Below, one piece after another: positions 54,036 through 63,698 of a stretch of DNA of 64,000 nucleotides. The notes below the pieces were generated by a model that did no database searches, had not been told where the DNA came from, and was given only the letters and a program-made list of their open reading frames with translations. Each line of letters begins with the position of its first letter. Positions within the stretch are counted from its first letter, which is position 1. The translations under genes were made by a program, and so were the position numbers. This stretch comes from Chrysopilus asiliformis (lineage: Eukaryota > Arthropoda > Insecta > Diptera > Rhagionidae): positions 68,468,994-68,532,993 of the forward strand of contig OZ035960.1 in NCBI GenBank assembly GCA_964034945.1, written 5' to 3'.

Positions 54036-54079
54036 ATAAATTTTAAGAAGTGATTTTTTGATTGTAGTATATCAACAAA

Positions 54080-54121
54080 CTCCCTGATGATGACATAGAT
54101 ATTGATGTCGAAACGTCGGAG
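54080..54121 (+). ncRNA. Hammerhead ribozyme motif of PLE-2
   Basis: Stem I CTCC/GGAG (54080-54083 with 54118-54121). Core CTGATGA at 54084. Stem II GACAT/ATGTC (54092-54096 with 54105-54109). GAAA at 54110-54113, and the GUC cleavage triplet at 54115-54117 with a minimal stem III. Every conserved core base is present. Such minimal hammerheads are known in Penelope-like elements. Confidence 0.75.
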
Positions 54122-54664
54122 AAAATAATAAAGGACAAAAATATTCGAAAACATATTGTTTTTTTAATTTTTGGACCAAACGAAAAAATATTTAGGCCGC
54201 TAAGCCCAGAAAAACATTAAATACATAACTACGGCCGTATCACCTAATAAGGATTTTTCGTACTTTTTTATATACTTTAACAGGAGTAATATTGTCAATG
54301 GAAGGTGAGTTAAAATCGGGCAATACGTTATTAGAAAAATCAGATGTTTTACTGTGTTGTTCTAAATCAGATGCATCAATAAAATAAGGTTTTAACCGAT
54401 TAAAACTAACTTTAACACTCCTACCTTTAACTAAAAGTGTGAAATTTTGGTTATTTCTTTCCAAAACAGCAAACGGTCCATCATAAAGTGTCTGAAGTGA
54501 AAGCTTAACACAATCTTTTCTAATTAATACATGAGAACAAGTTGAAAGATCTTTAAACACAAAAATATTTTCTTTAGAATGACGCGCCGGAGGTGATGGT
54601 CGAATAATCTCGAGGCTTCTAAGAATTTTTAAAAAAACAGATTGTAACGAAAGTGATTTATTTT

Positions 54665-55573
54665 TTTTTTGTTAGGTTTTTAAGCTTTTCGGTCTTTCTT
54701 TGAATAAAAACAATTTCAAATTTATCCTTTCTGGTTATTTATTTTACCGACGTTTCGGTCATGTTTATGACCATTTTCAAGGTACTACAATATAAGATTG
54801 TTATTTTTAGACCAACTCCAAAAGATTTTATAATTGAACAATTATTATTTGAATTTACTTACTTTTGTTTATATATTAACATGAAGAACAAGTTAACAAT
54901 GTTGACGAGATCGAAATAAATTAATAAAGTAAAAGCACTGGACGTACATTTCAATAAATAAATACGACGTCACATAACAATAATTGGACTTAAAACTATC
55001 GAAGGAATGATGAACTAATAACAGTTTATGCTGATCATGTATTTGCTTGTTTGATGGTATTAAGTGTATCTCATCGCCGTAATCGTTTATTGTTGGTAGT
55101 ATCACTGTCATTTGTATGAGTTCGTCTTCTCTTGCGAGAGCTTTTCTCATCGTCAAGAAGAGAGCAGTATATCGCAGAGATATCGTCCGTGTCACGTTTA
55201 ATGTTGTAAGTGTTTTCGGTGTATATGTGAAGAGCTTCCACTGTCAGCCGTTTTTTGTAGTTATTTTGTGTAGATAGTATTTTTGTTTTTTCAAAATCAG
55301 GTGTATGGCCATGAGTATTAAAATGCTCAACAAGTGCTGTGTGTGGTGTAATATAAGATTGTAATACCTCTAGTTCTCTTAATCTATCTGTAATACCTCT
55401 AGTTCTCTTTAGGTCATTTTTATGATTATTAATTCTTTTTTCTAAAAATTGCTTAGTTTGACCTACATAGCTAAGATTGCAAGTCTCGCCATGACTTGCA
55501 TCCCCTTTGCACGGAATTTTATAAATTACGTTTGACTGTTTAGATTTAGGAATAGGGTCTTTTAATTTTGTGT
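54665..55573 (-). mobile_element. PLE-3: 909-bp 5'-truncated Penelope-like element in Gypsy integrase
   Basis: Flanked by AAAGTGATTTATTTT (15 bp) at 54650-54664 and 55574-55588. The plus Gypsy copy has the site once, so the insertion is exact. It contains the GIY-YIG endonuclease region and a hammerhead-derived motif. Part of the duplication may be the A-rich 3' tail. Confidence 0.9.
54743..54785 (-). ncRNA. Degenerate hammerhead-like motif of PLE-3
   Basis: Stem I (TACC/GGTA), stem II (GGTCAT/ATGACC), GAAAC and GUC are all in place. The first core strand reads TTGAAAA instead of CTGANGA, so two invariant bases are changed. By hammerhead rules it should be inactive or very poor. Confidence 0.55.
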
Positions 55574-55688
55574 AAAGTGATTTATTTTGCATCAAAAATT
55601 CGCCTGGTAAACAAATATTCTGTCCATAAACAAGCTCTGCAGCAGATGAACCAAATTCTTCTCGAAACGATGATCTTAATCCCAACAA
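55071..55688 (-). pseudogene. PLE-3 GIY-YIG endonuclease in fusion with Gypsy integrase codons
   Basis: This 205-codon frame starts in the Gypsy integrase (about 38 codons) and continues without a break into the PLE endonuclease: NVIYKIPCKG, SYVGQTKQFLEKRINNHK, TALVEHFNTHGHTPDF. It ends in a basic tail (SSRKRRRTHTN, NKRLRR). A ~28-bp tandem duplication adds codons in the middle (55357-55410). The fusion is an accident of insertion. The endonuclease itself looks intact, but the RT is missing. Confidence 0.85.
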
Positions 55689-57473
55689 AACAATAGGAAG
55701 AGCACGAGACCATGATAAATTTGAATGACACTTAAGTGCTGCTTAAGGGTCCTATGAAATCTCTCAATCATTCCATTTGCTTTAGGATTATAAGCTGTAA
55801 TTCTCTGACGTTTAAAACCTAAAATTTTTCCTAGTTCTCGAAACAATTCAGACTCAAATTGAGCACCTTGATCCGTAACGATAATCGAAGGAACTCCAAA
55901 ACGTGCAATCCAGGACTGATACAATGCAAAAGCAACCGTTTCAGCTTTTATATCAACAACGGGAATAACTTCCGGCCACCTTGAGTATCGGTCAATAATA
56001 GTGACACAATATCTAAAATTATCAGATGAAGGAAGTGGACCTATTATATCAATATGAATTGAATCAAAACGATTTGAAACTAGTGCGAAATTACCAATAG
56101 AAGCTTTAGTATGTCGCGTTATTTTATTTTTTTGACATTCTGCACAGCATCTAGCCCATTCTCTAACGTCCTTGCTGATAGACGGTCAAATACAATGTCG
56201 TTTAATCAGTTTAACTGAAGAATTAGAACTGGGATGAGCCATTGAATGAAAATGATGAAAAACTGCTTTCCGAAATGCTTGAGGAATATATGGTCTATTA
56301 AATTCAGTTGAAACATCACAAAATATAGTTTTATCTGAACCAAGAATAGGAATTTGTTCGAATTTTAAAGAATTATCCCTTTCCTTTACTGCAACAAATT
56401 CAGAATCACCAAGCTGAGCTGCAGAGATTGCTATATAATCAATAGGACCATCTAGAATCTAGATGAATTTCTTCAACTCGCGACAAAGAATCAGTAATTC
56501 GAAACACTAATTGGCCAGTCGCACGTTGCGCAATGCGATGATGGCAGCAAACAAAGTCGCCTTTATGTCACAGATAAAATCAGTAATCGGCAGTATTTGA
56601 TTGATACTGGATCTGACATCAGCGCTTTGCCGGCCTCAATTTTAGATAAACGACATCCAACGAATGATATTGTTCTTTTCGCAGCCAATCAAACAAAAAT
56701 GAATACTTATGGTAGACGAAAAATTGATTTAAATCTTGGTCTCCGTCGAGCGTTTTCTTGGACTTTTATTATTACTGATGTAACTAAACCGATTCTAGTG
56801 TCTGATTTGGTATTAGAAACAAACGGCTTATAGATCCTCTTACAAGTATTTTTTCTCAATGCAAATTAGTAAATTGTTCATCTCTCAAACTTTCGGTTGT
56901 TAACAGTTCAGAAATAAGTACCTACTGAAGTTCAAGCACTTCTTTCCGAGTTCGAAATTATTACTGCAGAGCGTGCTGTGCAGTCAGATTTTCCTCATAA
57001 TGTAACGCACCATATTCAAACTTCAGGACCTCCGTTATCTTGTAGACCACGGCGTTTATCACCAGAAAAACTCGCTATTGCTAAAAAAGAATTTGATTTC
57101 TTAATTAATCAAGGAATTTGTCGTCCGTCGGATAGTCCATGGTCAAGTCCACTGCATTTGGTTCCTAAGAAAAACGGTGAGTGGCGTCCTTGCGGAGATT
57201 ATAGGAATTTAAATCAGGTGACAAAGCCTGACAACTACCCTATACCTCATATTCAGGATTTTAGTAGTAATTTAGATGGATCAACTATTTTTTCGACCAT
57301 TGATTTAGTTAAAGCATATCATCAGATTCCGGTGGAATCATCTGATATTCCAAAGACTGCAATCATCACGTCTTTTGGATTGTTTGAATTTCTTAAGATG
57401 ACTTTTGGTTTGCGAAATGCTGGACAATCTTTTCAGAGGTTTATTCATACAGTTCTTCGTGGGTTAGATTTTT

Positions 57474-59086
57474 TATTCAGGCCCACCATGAAATCCATTT
57501 TTAGCTGAAAAATAACAAAATAAAAATGAGAAAATAATAAGCGTAAAATCAAAACATACTTACCTCAAAATCATCCTCCCCAGGAAACGTCTCGAAATAA
57601 AATCAAGTGGAACACCCCCTCGAGGCAAAGAGTGTTCCACCGGCTACCTATAAAAGAGATGGAAAGCATCAAACACATATCAGTATTAGGGCAGTTGCCC
57701 CAGTGGGAGCAAGCTACCTTGAACTTACCTTGCCTCCCATGTCTGCCTCCCATTTCTGCCACCCACTGCTGCCTCTCTGTCCGACTCACGTTCCCTCGTC
57801 GAACCTAAAAACCCAAAACTAAACTCTCACTTTTCACATCAAAACAAAAACTGACACTTGACATCTTCAGCTAGGAAATGTAAAACATTTGCACTAAAGA
57901 CCACATTCCCTAGATGACAATTAGAGTACCACTATAAGGTCCCATGAATAAAGTACGAAGAGCTTATCACTACAATACCAAAATTGTGTATAAATTTATC
58001 CTCCAGAAAAGGGACATCCCCTCCACTATATCGTAGATTGGAAATTCCGCTATTTCAGCGGGTATAAAAGACACAGCTCCGCTTGAAGCAAATCACTTCG
58101 GTTTCATCTCTCGATTCAATCACATCGTTAACGAACTAACTAATCCTAACAGGCAGAAGATACGCTGCAATCAGGCAACAGATACGTTGCAACCAGGCAG
58201 AGGATACGCTGCAATCAGGCAACAGATACGTTGCAATCAGGCAGAAGATACGCTGCAATCAGGCAACAGATACGTTGCAACCAGGCAGAGGATACGCTGC
58301 AATCAGGCAACAAATACGTTGCAATCAGGCAGAAGATACGCTGCAATCAGGCAACAGATACGTTGCAACCAGGCAGAGGATACGCTGCAATCATGCAACA
58401 GATACGTTGCAATCAGGCAGAAGATACGCTGCAATCAGGCAACAGCTACGTTGCAATCAGGCAGAAGCTACGCTGCAATCAGGCAGAAGATACGCTGCAA
58501 TCAGGCAACAGATACGTTGCAATCAGGCAGAAGCTACGCTGCAATCAGGCAACAGATACGTTGCAACTAAGCAGAAGATACACTGCAACCAGGCAATAGA
58601 TACATTGCAAACAGGCAGAAGATACGCTGCAATCAGGCAACATATACGTTGCAATCAGGTAGAGGATACGCTGCAATCAGGCAACAGATACGTTGCAACC
58701 AGGCAGAAGATACGCTGCAATCAGGCAACAGCTACGTTGCAATCAGGCAGAAGCTACGCTGCAATCAGGCAACCGATACGTTGCAATAAAGCAGAAGCTA
58801 CGCTGCAATCAGGCAACAGATACGTTGCAATCAGGAAGAAGCTACACTACAAGCAACTACAATCAACGACTACCGAAGACAGAAGGTCCAGCGATAGTGC
58901 AGACAAGAAAACACCAACACAAGGCAACTACGGAGACATAATTAGAAAAGACTATTCAATTATTGTAAAGTATTTGGAATCATTATAATAAAGTTAATTA
59001 GAATAAGTCAATTGGAACTGTTTCATTTGACCCGGCACCTTCTCATTTCGAGCTAGAACCAACTAACGAAGGTCTGAGCCCGAACA
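57474..59086 (+). repeat. Solo LTR L3 (1.6 kb) with stem-loop minisatellite, inside Gypsy RT
   Basis: The ends TATTCAGGC and GCCCGAACA are an imperfect inverted pair, with the first dinucleotide TA instead of TG. TTTTT flanks both sides (57469-57473 and 59087-59091), and the Gypsy RT frame resumes exactly after it. It has a TATA box TATAAAAG (58064-58071), a minisatellite (58150-58850) and AATAAA near 58987. No coding content. It differs in sequence from L1/L2 but shares their plan. Confidence 0.8.
58150..58855 (+). repeat. 22-bp minisatellite of L3, two alternating unit types, about 32 copies
   Basis: Type A is CAGGCAACAGATACGTTGCA plus two bases, and type B is CAGGCAGAAGATACGCTGCA plus two bases. 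They alternate almost strictly, giving a 44-bp higher-order period. Both fold as short hairpins with loop AGATAC. The period is not a multiple of three, so all three frames stay open for 66-bp cycles. The resulting long frames are not genes. Confidence 0.9.
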
Positions 59087-59284
59087 TTTTTGTTTCGTTT
59101 ATATTGATGATATTCTCATTGCCTCAAAAGATAAGGAGACGCATATTAGTCATTTAAGGATTGTTTTTATACCCGTATGGTGAAACCAAAGGGTATATTA
59201 GATTTGCCTTACCGTTTGTAACGCCAAGATCCCGTCATCACACAAAAAATGAATTACACCATTGTGTTTAGAATGATAAAAAAA

Positions 59285-59515
59285 AGCTTTTATTAAAAAA
59301 AATGCACTAAAAAGAAAAAAATAATTTTCTGGACGCTGTGTATCACAAATATAAAAGCTTTTTAAAAGCGAGATAAATTTTTATTTTATTGTTTTATGCT
59401 TTATCTCGCTTTTTAAAAGCTTTTATATTTGTGATACACAGCGTCCAGAAAATTATTTTTTTCTTTTTAGTGCATTTTTTTTAATAAAAGCTTTTTTTAA
59501 AAAAAATTTTTTAAT
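59285..59515. repeat. 230-bp palindrome
   Basis: The arms AAAGCTTTTATTAAAAAAAA and beyond pair for about 100 bp around a short AT loop near 59385. They contain GCACTAAAAAGAAAAAAATA, shared with the palindromic element at 51231-51672. It lies at the edge of the 122-bp-array insertion in Helentron H. Confidence 0.8.
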
Positions 59516-59579
59516 TTTTTTTTTTATTTTGTTCTTTTTAGTCTTCGAATATATAGCTTTACATTTAAGATGTGCTTAC

Positions 59580-60787
59580 AGGCTTTTTAACTTGAGAATC
59601 GTATTCAGCGACCCCAAAAACCCCCAGAATAGATTTTTTTCCGGAAAATTTGGAGAAAAGGATAATCACGTTATCCTTACAGGACCTTCCGTTATCCTTA
59701 CAGACTTTTTGATGACAGATTCGGATTCAGCGACCCCAAAAACCCCAGAATACACCTTTTTCCGGAAAATTTGGAGAACAGGATTATCACGTTATCCTTA
59801 CAGGACCTTCCGTTATCCTTACAGACTTTTTAATGACAGATTCGGATTCAGCGACCCCAAAAACCCCCAGGATAGATTTTTTTCCGGAAAATTTGGAGAA
59901 AAGGATAATCACGTTATCCTTACAGGACCTTCCGTTATCCTTACAGACTTTTTAATGACAGATTCGGATTCAGCGACCCCAAAAACCCCAGAATAGATTT
60001 TTTTCCGGAAAATTTAGAGAAAAGGATAATCACGTTATCCTTACAGGACCTTCCGTTATCCTTACAGACTTTTTAATGACAGATTCGGATTCAGCGACCC
60101 CAAAAACCCCCAGAATAGATTTTTTCCGGAAAATTTGGAGAAAGGGATAATCACGTTATCCTAACAGGACCTTCCGTTATCCTTACAGACTTTTTAATGG
60201 CAGATTCGGATTTTGCGACCTCAAAAACCCCCAGAATAGATTTTTTTCCGGAAAATTTGGAGAAAAGGATAATCACGTTATCCTTACAGGACCTTTCGTT
60301 ATCCTTACAGACTTTTTAACGACAGATTCGGATTCAGCGACTTCAAAAACCCCCAGAATAGATTTTTTTCCGGAAAATTTGGAGAAAAGGATAATCACGT
60401 TATCCTTACAGGACCTTCCGTTATCTTTACTGACTTTTTAATGACAGATTCGGATTCAGCGACCCCAAAAACCCCCAGAATAGATTTTTTTCCGGAAAAT
60501 TTGGAGAAAAGGATAATCACGTTATCCTTACAGGACCTTCGGTTATCCTTACTGACTTTTTAATGACAGATTCGGATTCAGCGACCCCAAAAACCCCCAG
60601 AATAGATTTTTTTCCGGAAAATTTGGAGAAAAGGATAATCACGTTATCCTTACAGGACCTTCCGTTATCCTTACAAGGACGAAGTAGTGAAAATATTGTA
60701 TTGTCATCGGACTTATATAAGTGTGCAAAATTTCAAGTCAATCGGACAAGTGGAAGTGGGTCAAAATTGGGTTGCAAGATTTGATCT

Positions 60788-60819
<32 letters not shown>

Positions 60820-60850
60820 CGAAGGCAAGCTAAAGAAAAGCTTTTAAAAA
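59580..60850. mobile_element. 122-bp-array element, copy 3 (second subfamily)
   Basis: About nine units of 122 bp share GACCCCAAAAACCCC, TTTTTCCGGAAAA and TTATCCTTACAGGACCTTCC with the arrays at 16.4 and 34.0 kb. The rest of the unit is changed. The array is followed by GTGGGTCAAAATTGGGTTGC and a (GACA)n tail (60790-60822), parallel to the GACAGACA tail of the other copies. It interrupts Helentron H. Confidence 0.8.
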
Positions 60851-63281
60851 GTTGAATTTAGCATGTCCGTCCGTCCGTCCGTCTGTCTGTGGCGCGGATT
60901 GCGGGCGCACGGATTGAGCTAGAGACTTGAAATTTTGCACAGATCCGTTTTTCGTAAAATGTGAGGCTAAGTTCATTAATGGGCAAAAATGGACCATTAG
61001 GGGGGTACCCCCCATACGAACGAAAACTTTTTTTTCTGAATATCTCAAAAACCGTGAATTTTATCAAAAAATTCCAAGAACAAAAGTTATTTAGGATATG
61101 ATTCTACATAAAACTCCCATACATGAAAATCCGATTGGAATAAATTTTAAAAAATCTTATTGGGAAATTTGACTTCAAAGTGGAATTTTGATACAACTGT
61201 TCGCTGTTCACTTAAATCACCATACGGGTTTTCAATAATTGCCAGATAGCTTTTGTTATGTTTGATCGTTTAAAACATTTTGGGTTAGTTATCAATATTG
61301 GTAAATGTAAATTCATGGCAGAAGAGGTTAAATTTCTTGGTCATATGGTTAATTCATTAGGTATTAAGCCATTAGATGATAAGATTTCTGTCATTTCAAA
61401 TTTTAAACGCCCAGAAACTATCAGTGAATTAAGACGTTTTTTAGGAATGGTAAGTTTCTATCATCGTTTTATTCCAAATGCGGTGACACATCTTATTGAT
61501 CTTAATCATTTACTTAAAGGTAGTAAGAAAAATGACAAAAGACCGATCAATTGGACTGATGCATTGATTACCGTATTCGAAAATGCTAAAAAAATATTAT
61601 GTGAAGCTACATTATTAGTTCATTTTAAACACGACGCTCCTCTTTCAGTAACAGTTGATGCTTCAGATGTTGCTTTAGGTGGAGTTGTTCAGCAAAATGT
61701 CAATAATGTTTGGCAACCATTGGGTTTTTTCTCTCGAAAGTTAACGGATGCTCAAAAGAAATATAGTGCATATGACCGCGAATTGCTAGCAGCTTACTCT
61801 TCTGTAAAGTTTTTCAAGCATTTACTTGAAGGTCGTAATTTTACTCTTTTTTCAGATCATAAACCGTTAATTTTCGCTTTCAAACAAAAATTAGATAAAG
61901 CTTCACCACGTCAAGTTAGACATTTAGATTATTTAGGGCAATTCACTACCGATATTCAACACATATCAGGTGCTTGTAATATGGTAATGTGGTAGCTGAT
62001 TCTTTGTCGCGAGTTGAAGAAATTCATCTAGATGGTCCTATTGATTATATAGCAATCTCTGCAGCTCAGCTTGATGATTCTGAATTTGTTGCAGTAAAGG
62101 AAAGGGATAATTCTTTAAAATTCGAACAAATTCCTATTCTTGGTTCAGATAAAACTATATTTTGTGATGTTTCAACTGAATTTAATAGACCATATATTCC
62201 TCAAGCATTTCGGAAAGCAGTTTTTCATCATTTTCATTCAATGGCTCATCCCAGTTCTAATTCTTCAGTTAAACTGATTAAACGACATTGTATTTGACCG
62301 TCTATCAGCAAGGACGTTAGAGAATGGGCTAGATGCTGTGCAGAATGTCAAAAAAATAAAATAACGCGACATACTAACGCTTCTATTGGTAATTTCGCAC
62401 TAGTTTCAAATCGTTTTGATTCAATTCATATTGATATAATAGGTCCACTTCCTTCATCTGATAATTTTAGATATTGTGTCACTATTATTGACCGATACTC
62501 AAGGTGGCCGGAAGTTATTCCCGTTGTTGATATAAAAGCTGAAACGGTTGCTTTTGCATTGTATCAGTCCTGGATTGCACGTTTTGGAGTTCCTTCGATT
62601 ATCGTTACGGATCAAGGTGCTCAATTTGAGTCTGAATTGTTTCGAGAACTAGGAAAAATTTTAGGTTTTAAACGTCAGAGAATTACAGCTTATAATCCTA
62701 AAGCAAATGGAATGATTGAGAGATTTCATAGGACCCTTAAAGCAGCACTTAAGTGTCATTCAAATTTATCATGGTCTCGTGCTCTTCCTACCGTTTTGTT
62801 GGGATTAAGATCATCGTTTCGAGAAGAATTTGGTTCATCTGCTGCAGAGCTTGTTTATGGACAGAATATTTGTTTACCAGGCGAATTTTTGATGCAAAAT
62901 AAATCACTTTCGTTACAATCTGATTTTTTAAAAATTCTTAGAAGTCATTTCGAGATTATTCGACCATCACCTCCGACGCGTCATTCTAAAGAAAATATTT
63001 TTGTGTTTAAAGATCTTTCAACTTGTTCTCATGTATTAATTAGAAAAGATTGTGTTAAGCTTTCACTTCAGACACTTTATGATGGACCGTTTCCTGTTTT
63101 GGAAAGAAATAATCAAAATTTCACACTTTTAGTTAAAGGTAGGAGTGTTAAAGTCAGTTTTAATCGGTTAAAACCTTATTTTATTGATGCATCTGATTTA
63201 GAACAACACAGTAAAACATCTGATTTTTCTAATAACGTATTGCCCGATTTTAACTCACCTTCCATTGACAATATTACTCCT

Positions 63282-63549
63282 TTATTGTGGATTTTTCCAT
63301 TGACAATGCGAATGGTTTTCGACTGTGATTCAAATGAAATGAACATTTGTTTTGTTTTAGCTTTGCCTTTATCAGTCGTGAAAGTTTTTTCTGTTAAACC
63401 TGAATTAGGTCCAGTGCAACATGAACCTTCACGGTGATAACACAGTGCCACAGTTGCACTGGACCTAATTCAGGTTTAACAGAAAAAACTTTCACAACTG
63501 ATAAAGGCAAAGCTAACACAAAACAAATGTTCATTTCAATATTACTCCT
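63282..63549. mobile_element. Hairpin insertion with a long flanking duplication in Gypsy
   Basis: CAATATTACTCCT (13 bp) stands on both sides (63269-63281 and 63537-63549). The minus Gypsy copy near 54280-54295 has it once. The inserted piece has ~86-bp inverted arms (63336-63420 and 63453-63538) with a 32-bp loop, plus about 50 bp of left-side sequence outside the arms. A duplication this long would suit a Mutator-like element or a retro-type insertion; the class is open. Confidence 0.75.
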
Positions 63550-63698
63550 GTTAAAGTATATAAAAAAGTACGTTTGAATATGGAATCGAGTTGTGATTCT
63601 GGAGCATCAAAGCAAAGAACAAGAGAAATTAAAATTCCAAATCGTTTTTCTTCTAGTCAAAAACGTTAATCAATCTTTTCGTTTCTCTTTTGCTTCAG

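Larger units (their letters stand above)
52625..54180 (+). mobile_element. PLE-2: 5'-truncated Penelope-like element
   Basis: It holds the end of the RT, a GIY-YIG endonuclease, a 3' non-coding region with a nested MITE, and a hammerhead motif near the 3' end. Most of the RT is absent, as usual for 5'-truncated retroelement copies. Confidence 0.85.
54236..56498 (-). pseudogene. CsRn1-like Gypsy, minus-strand 3' fragment
   Basis: It covers the end of RNase H through the integrase and its C-terminal extension (integrase core near 55924-55676; C-terminal part 54560-54240). PLE-3 interrupts it at 54665-55573. It matches 61990-63580 on the plus strand closely and shares its stop codon after the HHCC start (RHC-I-stop). 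It also has its own 1-base deletion near 55742 and a small duplication at about 56457-56466. It lacks the gag, protease and RT. At 56498 it meets the plus copy head to head. Confidence 0.88.
59168..61262 (+). mobile_element. Helentron-like element, copy H, inside Gypsy RT and itself interrupted
   Basis: The 5' part 59168-59282 and the 3' part from about 60850 to 61262 together make a complete element with the same ends as copy A. It was inserted between Ts in the Gypsy RT, whose frame resumes at 61263. The TTGCCAGATTGGCAA hairpin is partly deleted (TTGCCAGATAGC). A 122-bp-array element splits it just before the GTCY microsatellite. Confidence 0.85.
56499..63672 (+). pseudogene. CsRn1-like Gypsy pol, plus-strand copy, split by three insertions
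   Basis: It starts within the gag/protease boundary; gag and the 5' LTR are missing. Protease: LIDTGSDISALP (about 56590). [15 protein letters not shown] to RGLDFLF up to 57473; it continues after solo LTR L3 with VYIDDILIAS (59092-59167) and after the Helentron from 61263. RNase H: TVDASDVALGG and FSDHKPL. A small duplication near 61985 shifts the frame. A TGA follows RHCI at about 62295. The integrase core (62320-62900) has HIDIIGP, VTDQGAQFE and NGMIERFHR. The C-terminal extension is hit by a hairpin insertion at 63282 and resumes at 63550. A stop after the protease (about 56831) and another break before the RT are also present. Clade assignment is tentative. Confidence 0.88.

Noticed and set aside
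58150..58855. CRISPR-like array of short dyad repeats
   Set aside because: There are no unique spacers: units abut directly and the whole region is repeat. The setting is a eukaryotic LTR.
58187..58988. Open frames up to 237 codons with CNQA-type repeats
   Set aside because: They are products of the 22-bp minisatellite in L3; the same repeats appear in all frames and there is no other protein signature.
59529..59996. 155-codon frame with repeated NRFFSGKFGEKDNHVILTG
   Set aside because: It repeats with the 122-bp array, and neighbouring units have it in other frames or broken.
63176..63451. 91-codon minus-strand frame near the Gypsy 3' end as an env-like gene
   Set aside because: It is antisense to integrase codons and crosses the hairpin insertion; no signal peptide or membrane segment fits.
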